Source of the DNA: Thermoplasmata archaeon
GTDB taxonomy: Archaea; Thermoplasmatota; Thermoplasmata; Lutacidiplasmatales; UBA184
DNA length: 5,799 nucleotides
Direction: 5' to 3'
Assembly: GCA_030043855.1 (NCBI GenBank)
Contig: JASHWW010000087.1
Span: 1-5,799, forward strand
Positions 1 through 4,702 of the stretch are shown one piece after another. The notes below the pieces were generated by a model. It had not been told where the DNA came from. It did no database searches and saw only the letters and a list, made by a program, of their open reading frames with translations. Position 1 is the first letter of the stretch; each line of letters starts with the position of its first letter. A program made the translations under genes and the position numbers.

Positions 1-1340
1 ACGGTCCAGAGCAGCACCTGCCACGTCCGCTCGGGGGCGACCACGGCCAGCACCGCGAATCCTCCGACGACCAGGTAGCCGAGCCCCCAGCGGACGATCG
101 CGACGACGCCCAACGACCCGGCCGGGTGGATCGCTCCCCACGCCGCCGGGGCCCCGAGCCCTCCGAGCAGGACGTTCCCGAACGCGTCGACCCCCCAGGC
201 GGGCAGCGGGGGAGGGACCCAGAGCAAGAGCGGGACCGCCCCGACTAGGAGGAGACCGAGCGTCGCATAGCCGAGTCCGGCCCGGCCCCACCGGACCACG
301 GCGTAACCCACCGCCGGAACGCCGACCAGCACCACCGGGACCAGGAGCCACGACCCGGCGATCGCGCATCCGATCGCTGCCGCGGTGAGCGCGACGAACC
401 CGATCGCCTCGAGAATCGCGGCCGACCATCGCCCCGCGGACCGGCGGGCGGCGGTCACCCACCGAGCGGCTCCGACGGGGAAGAAGGCGGCGACGACGGC
501 GAACGTCCCGACCACCTCCCGCTCGAAGACCCAGCGGAACCACCACCCCGCGCCGGCCGTCGACGGGTTGGTCGTGGTCCAATCGGCGACGGCGCCCAGG
601 CACCAGAGAACGCCGCCGGCGAGCAGCGCGATCCGGAGCAGTCCGCCCACGAGGAAACGTCGATCGTATCGGGCGGGGAGACGCGCGACGCCCGGGATCG
701 GTTCGAGCCCGTAGAGCCCGCCGTAGACCACGAGCAGCAGCTCTTGCGCGAGCAGCGCCACCCAGACGATCACCATCTGGAACACGCCGAGATACCAGTT
801 GCTGAGAAGGAGGGCGGAGACGGTGGTCCCCGTCGCGGCCGCCACCAGACCGACACCGGCCGTCGCCACGGAGGTCGTGGAGCAGCAGGCGCCGAGGGTG
901 ACCAGGCTGATCATCGCCGGAGTGAGGCCCGACGCCGTGCCGAAGGCGCCGGACGGCCGACCCCCCGCCCCTACCGGTCGCAGGAGTCGGAGGACGAGGA
1001 AGAAGGCGGTCGCCATTCCGTAGCCGACCCCGATCGCGACGACCACCATCGTGAACCCGGCGAAGAACGGGACCGTGAGTACCCCCCAGGGGCCGCCGAC
1101 GACGAGCGCCGGAAAGTTCCAGCTCCCGGTACCGGGTCCGCCGCTCCAGACGACCTCGGCGAACTCGGTGAGATGGCTCGGGGCAAGGATCAGCATCCCC
1201 GACCAGAGCATCGCGCCGATCGCATAGACCAAACCGAAGAACACCGCCGCCGCCCGGCCGCCGGACTGCCGAAGGAAGCGACGTACCGTCCCGAGCGTGA
1301 GCAGGTCCAGCGGGTCGGCCACGGCGCCGGATTCCGCCAC
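1..1340 (-). CDS. Polytopic membrane protein of unknown function (C-terminus outside window)
   Basis: An uninterrupted minus-strand frame of 446 codons runs off the left edge. I chose the GTG at 1340 because it lies about 25 nt downstream of an AT island (centre ~1365), as expected for a leaderless archaeal gene, and no other in-frame start lies between them. After a charged N-terminus (about residues 1-28) the protein is almost continuous hydrophobic stretches: about 30-52, 87-120, 140-170, 180-210, 230-252, 275-293, two within 308-348, 358-376 and 411-436, so roughly 9-11 membrane spans. A vicinal cysteine pair, C152-C153, lies in the motif TLGACCSTTSVATAG, inside a predicted span or re-entrant loop, and is the most distinctive feature. 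Other Cys are at 247 and 325. I do not recognise the family. No nucleotide-binding or transporter signature is visible. Metal or redox chemistry at the CC pair is only a guess. Plus-strand frames over this region are Arg/Pro/His-rich shadows. Confidence 0.8.
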   Translation of the reverse strand, partial: MAESGAVADPLDLLTLGTVRRFLRQSGGRAAAVFFGLVYAIGAMLWSGMLILAPSHLTEFAEVVWSGGPGTGSWNFPALVVGGPWGVLTVPFFAGFTMVVVAIGVGYGMATAFFLVLRLLRPVGAGGRPSGAFGTASGLTPAMISLVTLGACCSTTSVATAGVGLVAAATGTTVSALLLSNWYLGVFQMVIVWVALLAQELLLVVYGGLYGLEPIPGVARLPARYDRRFLVGGLLRIALLAGGVLWCLGAVADWTTTNPSTAGAGWWFRWVFEREVVGTFAVVAAFFPVGAARWVTAARRSAGRWSAAILEAIGFVALTAAAIGCAIAGSWLLVPVVLVGVPAVGYAVVRWGRAGLGYATLGLLLVGAVPLLLWVPPPLPAWGVDAFGNVLLGGLGAPAAWGAIHPAGSLGVVAIVRWGLGYLVVGGFAVLAVVAPERTWQVLLWT

Positions 1341-1360
1341 GGCCCAAGAACCCGGTACGG

Positions 1361-1370
1361 GACTTAAGTT
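1361..1370 (-). promoter_or_regulatory. Putative TATA box of the membrane-protein gene
   Basis: The stretch GACTTAAGTT is an AT-rich island in otherwise GC-rich DNA. Its centre is about 25 nt upstream of the GTG at 1340, the usual archaeal TATA-to-transcription-start distance, so the message would begin at or next to the start codon (leaderless). The core CTTAAG is palindromic, so orientation is assigned from spacing alone. Confidence 0.5.
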
Positions 1371-1404
1371 GTGTACGTCCGGACCCTCGAGGTGGCCCTT
1401 GCCG

Positions 1405-1437
1405 GCCGTCGAACGGCAGGGAACTCCCGCCGGCGGG
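1405..1437. promoter_or_regulatory. Two adjacent palindromes in the divergent intergenic region (possible operators)
   Basis: The 141-bp gap between the divergent genes contains GCCGT-CGA-ACGGC (1405-1417, 5-bp arms) and the perfect 12-bp palindrome CCCGCCGGCGGG (1426-1437). The second ends about 6 bp before a weak TATA-like element of the toroid gene. Their placement suits operator sites for a dimeric repressor. Short palindromes of G and C are common by chance in DNA this rich in GC, so this is tentative. I see nothing else in the gap beyond the two TATA-like elements. Confidence 0.25.
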
Positions 1438-1442
1438 CAGGC

Positions 1443-1450
1443 TCTTTAGT
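1443..1450 (+). promoter_or_regulatory. Weak TATA-like element upstream of the toroid gene
   Basis: TCTTTAGT is the only AT-leaning stretch close upstream of the ATG at 1482. Its centre is about 35 nt before the ATG, which would leave a leader of about 8-10 nt containing GGTGGA (1476-1481), a weak partial match to an archaeal Shine-Dalgarno sequence directly abutting the ATG. The element is a poorer TATA match than the others in this window. Confidence 0.3.
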
Positions 1451-1481
1451 GGCGACCGCGGTGGGCCCTTGAGCCGGTGGA

Positions 1482-2450
1482 ATGGCGACGGTGGAGGGCC
1501 GGACCCTCGAGTGGTTGCTCGACGACGAACAGCCCGCGATCCGGTACCTCACGCTGACCGAACTGCTGGGCCGCCCGGCGACGGACTCGGAGGTCGTGCG
1601 GGTCCGGGCGGAAATCGCCCGGCGGGGATGGGCCGCAGAGATCCTCCGCGCCGCGCGGCCGGACGGTCGGTGGACCGACTCCACGAACCCGTACCGACCG
1701 AAGTACTCCGGGACCAATTGGATGCTGCTGATCCTCGCCGACCTCGGCATCTCCCGCGACGACGCTCGGATCGCCGCGGCGGTCGGGGCGTGGTCCCGGA
1801 CCATGCAACGACCCGACGGCGGCTTCTCGCCGGGGCCGGAGGGGCAGAGCCACCTGTGCACGACCGGCAACTCGGTCCGCGCCCTCCTCCAATTCGGGTA
1901 CGGCGGCGAGGCGAAGGTGAAGCGGGGATTGCAGTGGATGGTCGATCACCAGGCGAAGCTCGGCGGCTGGTCCTGCTTCGGCAGCGGGCGCAACCTCGAC
2001 TCCTGGGAACCGATGAGCGCCTTCGCGGCGCTCCCGGCATCGGCTCGGACCGGGGAGATCGCGACGGCCGTCGAACGGGGCGCCGAGTTCTTCCTCAGCC
2101 GGGAGCTGCACGTCCAGGGCGACCACTACGAACCCTGGTACCGGTTCCACGCCCCGGTCCACTACTACTACGACTTGCTCGTGGGACTGGACTTTCTGAC
2201 GGCGCTGGGGTACGGCGACGATCCTCGGATGCGGCACGCCCTCGAGGTCCTGGACCGGAAGCGAGGGCGGGACGGCCGGTGGCGCCTCGACGCGGTGCAC
2301 CCGGATGTCGAAGGAGGGATCCGCGAGTGGATGGACGCGCACCCGCGCCAGGCCCCGACGCCGTTCGCGCTCGAGCCGGTCGGGCAGCCGAGCAAGCGGC
2401 TGACGCTGACCGCGATGCTCGTGCGGGCTCGGGTGGACGGGACGATCTGA
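1482..2450 (+). CDS. Prenyltransferase/squalene-cyclase-like alpha-alpha toroid protein
   Basis: 322 aa, ATG at 1482 to TGA at 2448-2450. The opening WLLDDEQPAIRYLTLTELLG (10-29) and repeated Gly-aromatic turns, DGRW (61-64), DGGF (112-115), LGGW (160-163) and DGRW (264-267), resemble the QW-type repeats between helices of the terpenoid-cyclase/protein-prenyltransferase alpha-alpha barrel fold. Proteins of this size and opening are found in bacteria and archaea, usually annotated only as prenyltransferase or squalene-cyclase-like; this is from memory. No class II cyclase DXDD motif is evident, and I cannot identify a farnesyltransferase-type zinc triad, so neither activity should be assumed. 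A His/Tyr-rich segment (H215, H223, H227, YYYD 228-231) could be a binding site. No signal peptide or membrane span; probably cytosolic. It stands alone on this strand and is followed by a hairpin and the tRNA, so it seems monocistronic. Codon third positions are strongly G/C, like the neighbours. Confidence 0.8.
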   Translation: MATVEGRTLEWLLDDEQPAIRYLTLTELLGRPATDSEVVRVRAEIARRGWAAEILRAARPDGRWTDSTNPYRPKYSGTNWMLLILADLGISRDDARIAAAVGAWSRTMQRPDGGFSPGPEGQSHLCTTGNSVRALLQFGYGGEAKVKRGLQWMVDHQAKLGGWSCFGSGRNLDSWEPMSAFAALPASARTGEIATAVERGAEFFLSRELHVQGDHYEPWYRFHAPVHYYYDLLVGLDFLTALGYGDDPRMRHALEVLDRKRGRDGRWRLDAVHPDVEGGIREWMDAHPRQAPTPFALEPVGQPSKRLTLTAMLVRARVDGTI

Positions 2451-2451
2451 C

Positions 2452-2482
2452 CGCGCGGGCCACGCGTCGGTCCGCCCGCGCG
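2452..2482 (+). terminator. GC-rich hairpin after the toroid gene, possible transcript end
   Basis: A perfect 9-bp inverted repeat, CGCGCGGGC (2452-2460) and GCCCGCGCG (2474-2482), encloses a 13-nt loop and begins one base after the stop codon. There is no following T-tract, which archaeal termination usually needs, so this may instead be a 3'-end stabilising structure or a barrier between the gene and the tRNA promoter. Confidence 0.35.
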
Positions 2483-2489
2483 AAGCAAG

Positions 2490-2496
2490 TATTAAG
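2490..2496 (+). promoter_or_regulatory. Putative TATA box of the tRNA-Ser gene
   Basis: TATTAAG is an AT island in GC-rich DNA, centred 30 bp upstream of the first base of the tRNA acceptor stem. That matches a TATA/TBP promoter with transcription starting a few bases before the mature 5' end, the normal arrangement for archaeal tRNA genes. Confidence 0.55.
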
Positions 2497-2522
2497 GAGC
2501 GTCCGCCACTCGCTCCGGCCGC

Positions 2523-2637
2523 GCGGGGATGGCCCAGCCTGGTAAGGCGCAGGATTGCTAATCCTGTGGTGATTTCACCTCGGGGGTTCAAAGGAGGGCC
2601 GGCGCGAACCGGACCTCGGAGATTCCCCCTCCCCGCG
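2523..2637 (+). tRNA. tRNA-Ser(GCU) interrupted by a T-loop intron
   Basis: The acceptor stem GCGGGGA (2523-2529) pairs perfectly with TCCCCGC (2630-2636); the discriminator base is G2637 and no CCA is encoded. The D arm has GCC (2532-2534) with GGC (2546-2548) and the invariant GG at 2541-2542. The anticodon stem CAGGA/TCCTG (2550-2554, 2562-2566) holds the loop TTGCTAA, anticodon GCT at 2557-2559, which reads AGC/AGU serine codons. The long variable arm typical of tRNA-Ser is GGTGA/TCACC (2568-2572, 2575-2579). The T stem GGGGG (2582-2586) pairs with CCCCC (2625-2629), but its loop is split: TTCAAA (2587-2592) and T (2624) are separated by 31 nt. Removing them gives an 84-nt tRNA with a standard TTCAAAT T-loop. 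The 3' half overlaps the convergent DUF35 gene on the other strand. Confidence 0.93.
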
Positions 2638-2964
2638 TTCGGCCGCCGGCGCGGCGCGCGCCCGATAGACGAGCCCCTCGGTCGCGATCGACACCGGGTC
2701 GCCCGTTCGAGGGAGGTGACCCTCGACGATGGCGAGGAGCCGAACCTTGTCGGCGACTTCGACGAACGCCAGACGGTGGGGCGCGCACCACCCCTCCGCC
2801 GGATAGTGCAGCTCGGTTCCGACCACCACGGAGCCGACCGCCGGGACGAAGTACTCCGTGGCCGATCGGCCGCCGCACCGCGGGCAGGGGCTATCGGACG
2901 GGAGGTACCGGAGCTGGCACGCCTCGCACCGGAGCAGCCGCAGGCTGTTCGCGGGGTCCGTCAT
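2575..2964 (-). CDS. DUF35 zinc-ribbon/OB-fold protein, partner of the adjacent thiolase
   Basis: 129 aa, ATG at 2964, TGA at 2577-2575. The N-terminal rubredoxin-like zinc ribbon has C13-x2-C16 and C27-x2-C30. An OB-fold domain follows (about 36-102: VPAVGSVVVGTEL, HRLAFVEVADKVRLLAIVEG, GDPVSI). This order and length are typical of DUF35 proteins, which bind thiolase-superfamily enzymes and help hold or channel acyl-CoA; in methanogens one bridges thiolase and HMG-CoA synthase. No HMG-CoA synthase gene is visible here. Its ATG overlaps the thiolase stop (ATGA), so translation is probably coupled and the two products likely form a complex. The C-terminal tail from about residue 103 is Arg/Ser/Pro-rich and outside the recognised fold. 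Residues 110-129 are encoded by the strand opposite the tRNA-Ser 3' half, intron included, so that tail may be an accidental extension. Confidence 0.85.
   Translation of the reverse strand: MTDPANSLRLLRCEACQLRYLPSDSPCPRCGGRSATEYFVPAVGSVVVGTELHYPAEGWCAPHRLAFVEVADKVRLLAIVEGHLPRTGDPVSIATEGLVYRARAAPAAERGEGESPRSGSRRPSFEPPR
2593..2623 (+). other. tRNA intron at position 59/60 with bulge-helix-bulge structure
   Basis: The 31-nt insert lies between T-loop positions 59 and 60. Outer helix: T stem GGGGG/CCCCC. Central 4-nt helix: TTCA (2587-2590) opposite GGAG (2618-2621), giving T-G, T-A and C-G pairs plus one A-G mismatch. The two 3-nt bulges are AAG (2591-2593) and ATT (2622-2624). Inner intron helix: GAGG (2594-2597) with CCTC (2614-2617), extended after one G-A mismatch by CCGG/CCGG (2599-2602, 2609-2612) around a short loop. 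Cleavage after the second base of each bulge, as the archaeal tRNA splicing endonuclease does, removes exactly 2593-2623 and restores TTCAAAT. The fit of 4+3 on both strands is what convinces me. Introns at 59/60 are known in some archaea; the imperfect central helix suggests an endonuclease tolerant of relaxed motifs. Confidence 0.85.
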
Positions 2965-4094
2965 GTCCCTCCCGCGCCCAGGATCGTGACGAAGTTGTGC
3001 GCCGCGATCCCGCTCATCGCCTGCGCGAGCCCGACCTTCGGGGCCTTCGCGATCGCGTGCGCCCCGGCCTCCCCGCGCAGCTGGAGTGCGACTTCCGCCA
3101 CCTCGGCGAGTCCGGAAGCGGCGACCGGGTGCCCGCGTCCGACGACGCCCCCGCTCGGGTTCACGGGGACACGTCCGCCGCGACCGACCCATCCGTTCTC
3201 GTACCACTTCGGGGCTTCCCCCGGACCGCAAACCCCCAGATCCTCGATGTGCATGTAGGCGAACGGGGCGAAGGCGTCGTGGACCTCGACGACCTCGACC
3301 TCCTTGCGGGTGAGATGCGCCGATTCGTAGGCGCGCTGGGCGGCGAGGCGCGTCGCCGCGAACGAGGTCAGGTCGTTCCGGTCGGCGAGGCGCAACGCGT
3401 CGAACGCTTGGCCCAACCCCAGCACCGTCGCCGGACCGGATCCCCGCTCGAGCACGACCGCCGTCGCACCGTCCGAGATCGCGGAGCAGTGGAGGACCCG
3501 GAGCGGGAGCGCCACCGGGCGACTCGCCGCGACCTCCTCCGGCGTGACGGCCTTCTGGAAGTGCGCCGCCGGGTTGGCGACCGCCATCGCCCGGGCATGG
3601 ACGGTCGCCGCGTCGCAGACGGCCGGGCCGAACCCGTACCGATCGAGGTAGCGCTGCGTCACGAGCGCCGCGAGCGCGGGCATCGTGGCCCCGGCGGCGA
3701 CCTCGCTCGTGTGCAGGGCGGCGGCCAGGTCGCGCGTGTTCTCGGCGGTCGTGCGGTCCGTCATCTTCTCGGCGGCCACGACCAGCGCACGTTCGTAGCG
3801 CCCCGATTCGAGCGCGAGCGCCGCCGCATGGAACGCCATGCCCCCGGTGCCGCTCGCCGAATCCACCCGCAGACCGGCCGCCGTCTCGAGGCTCAGCCGT
3901 CCGGCCAGTCGCGGGAGCATCGCCTCCGGGCCGTGGGCGCCGTGCGAGAACATCGTGCCGACGACCAGCAGGTCGACCGGCTTCCGCCCGATCTGTTCGA
4001 GCGCCCGCCCGCCGGCTTCCGCGGCGAGGTCGATGAGCCCTTCCTTCCGCTTGCCGAATCGACCCATTCCCACGGCGGAAACGTGGATCGTCAC
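2961..4094 (-). CDS. Thiolase-superfamily protein (SCP2/archaeal type) with Ser replacing the nucleophilic Cys
   Basis: 377 aa from GTG at 4094, chosen because it forms a GTGA overlap with the preceding stop and because similarity begins at VSAVGMGRFGKR; an open frame extends 62 codons upstream but overlaps the Hjc-like gene and is Arg/Pro-rich. Family landmarks in order: AAEKMTDRTTAENT (107-120), LHCSAISDGATAVVLE (201-216), VHDAFAPFAYMHIEDLG (271-287, candidate catalytic H272) and NPSGGVVGRGHPVAASG (312-328, with G321-H322-P323). Where active thiolases have the nucleophile in ACASGG, this protein reads SASGTGG, with Ser81 in that place (codon AGC). The C-terminal glycine-rich loop near AAHNFVTILG also looks shortened. 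It therefore may not carry a covalent acyl-enzyme; a non-thiolytic reaction such as the aldol cleavage of Ltp2-type thiolase/DUF35 pairs is conceivable. Substrate unknown. Co-translated with DUF35; cytosolic. Confidence 0.88.
   Translation of the reverse strand: MTIHVSAVGMGRFGKRKEGLIDLAAEAGGRALEQIGRKPVDLLVVGTMFSHGAHGPEAMLPRLAGRLSLETAAGLRVDSASGTGGMAFHAAALALESGRYERALVVAAEKMTDRTTAENTRDLAAALHTSEVAAGATMPALAALVTQRYLDRYGFGPAVCDAATVHARAMAVANPAAHFQKAVTPEEVAASRPVALPLRVLHCSAISDGATAVVLERGSGPATVLGLGQAFDALRLADRNDLTSFAATRLAAQRAYESAHLTRKEVEVVEVHDAFAPFAYMHIEDLGVCGPGEAPKWYENGWVGRGGRVPVNPSGGVVGRGHPVAASGLAEVAEVALQLRGEAGAHAIAKAPKVGLAQAMSGIAAHNFVTILGAGGT
2967..2973 (-). promoter_or_regulatory. Shine-Dalgarno-like site for the DUF35 gene
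   Basis: On the minus strand GGGAGGG lies just before the ATG at 2964, with its GGAGG core three bases from the start. It lies inside the end of the thiolase gene and supports the ATG as an internal operon start, where leaderless initiation is not available. The spacing is shorter than usual. Confidence 0.45.
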
Positions 4095-4645
4095 ACACCG
4101 ACCGCCACGGGACGACGGGCGAGGAAGTGGACCTGGGCCAGGAACCGGGACAGCGGGAGGCCTTCCTCCCAGCGCAGGACGCCGTTCCCCTCGCGCGTCG
4201 TGTTGACGGGCGGCACGCGGCGGCAAACGGCCCCGAGCACCCCCCCCGTCGGCGAGGTTCCCGCTACGTAGACCTTCCATGGCTCCTCGCCCCGGAGTCC
4301 GAGCCGTCGGTACGCGTAGAGGGCCGTCAGCCCGACCCGGGCGACGGCCCGGCGATGGGATTCGAGCTGGGCGGCCGCACGGCCGCTGGCCGAGGTGAAC
4401 CGGATGGTCGACTCCGACGACGCCTTCACTTCGATGGGGAACGAGAGCTCCCGCCGCAGCGCGACCAGGTCGAACCCGAGGGAGCCGGCGCCGCGGACCA
4501 CCAGGAACGGCTCCTCGATCACCCGCTCGAAGTCGGATCGGTCGTCGGGCGAGAGGGCGCGCGCGTAGCTTCGGACCGCGGCGGGGTCCCCTTCCAGGAG
4601 GGTGCGGAGCTCCCGTTCGTACCCCGAGAAGCTGCGTCCGACCAC
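4091..4645 (-). CDS. hjc: Hjc-like Holliday junction resolvase (PD-(D/E)XK nuclease)
   Basis: 184 aa from GTG at 4645 to TGA at 4093-4091. I chose this start because it lies about 27 nt after a TATA island and just before the conserved region; the open frame continues upstream to 5731 but is an antisense shadow of the AAA+ gene. The nuclease core is visible: YEREL (9-13, E10/E12 in the metal-binding helix), FLVVRGAGSLGFDLVAL (47-63, D59) and FPIEVKAS (69-76, E72 and K74), then a helix with AQLESHRRAV and the strand LTALYAYRRLG. This is the E...GS-x-G-x-D...E-x-K pattern of archaeal Hjc, which resolves four-way DNA junctions as a dimer. About 30 extra residues lie between the first helix and the first core strand (~18-46), and a C-terminal extension of about 40 residues follows the core, making it longer than typical Hjc (~120-150 aa). 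Another PD-(D/E)XK nuclease is possible. First gene of the operon. Confidence 0.72.
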   Translation of the reverse strand: MVGRSFSGYERELRTLLEGDPAAVRSYARALSPDDRSDFERVIEEPFLVVRGAGSLGFDLVALRRELSFPIEVKASSESTIRFTSASGRAAAQLESHRRAVARVGLTALYAYRRLGLRGEEPWKVYVAGTSPTGGVLGAVCRRVPPVNTTREGNGVLRWEEGLPLSRFLAQVHFLARRPVAVGV

Positions 4646-4668
4646 GTCGGCTCGGTGGGGGCAGGGAG

Positions 4669-4676
4669 TAATATAA
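4669..4676. promoter_or_regulatory. Shared, near-symmetric TATA island of the divergent hjc and AAA+ genes
   Basis: TAATATAA (TTATATTA on the other strand) is the only AT-rich stretch in the 57-bp gap between the two divergent start codons. Its centre is about 27 bp from the hjc-like GTG (4645) and about 30 bp from the AAA+ GTG (4703). Both distances fit archaeal TATA-to-start spacing, so one TBP site, or two overlapping ones, could drive both transcripts, each leaderless or with a leader of only a few bases. No clear BRE purine/A-rich flank is seen on either side. Confidence 0.6.
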
Positions 4677-4702
4677 GACGCCGGGCGGAGTGGAGTCGGT
4701 CC

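Noticed and set aside
744..1367. Plus-strand open frame of 207 codons over the membrane-protein gene
   Set aside because: Its product is dominated by Arg, Glu, Asp, His and Pro with no domain pattern, the usual antisense shadow in high-GC DNA; the opposite strand gives a coherent multi-span membrane protein.
1446..2591. Minus-strand open frame of 381 codons across the toroid gene
   Set aside because: Low-complexity Arg/Pro/Gly composition and overlap with a clearly folded plus-strand protein; it also runs into the tRNA.
2523..2592. Truncated tRNA pseudogene or tRNA half (split tRNA)
   Set aside because: The matching 3' T stem and acceptor strand occur 31 nt downstream and restore perfect 5-bp and 7-bp stems, so the gene is intact and interrupted, not broken or split in trans.
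2997..4271. Plus-strand open frame of 424 codons opposite the thiolase
   Set aside because: Arg/Glu/His-rich shadow; the minus strand carries recognisable thiolase motifs across the same interval.
4095..4280. Longer thiolase with an N-terminal extension starting at 4280
   Set aside because: The 62 extra residues are Arg/Gly/Pro-rich, overlap the Hjc-like coding region, and have no family similarity; the GTG at 4094 gives the GTGA overlap and the expected thiolase length.
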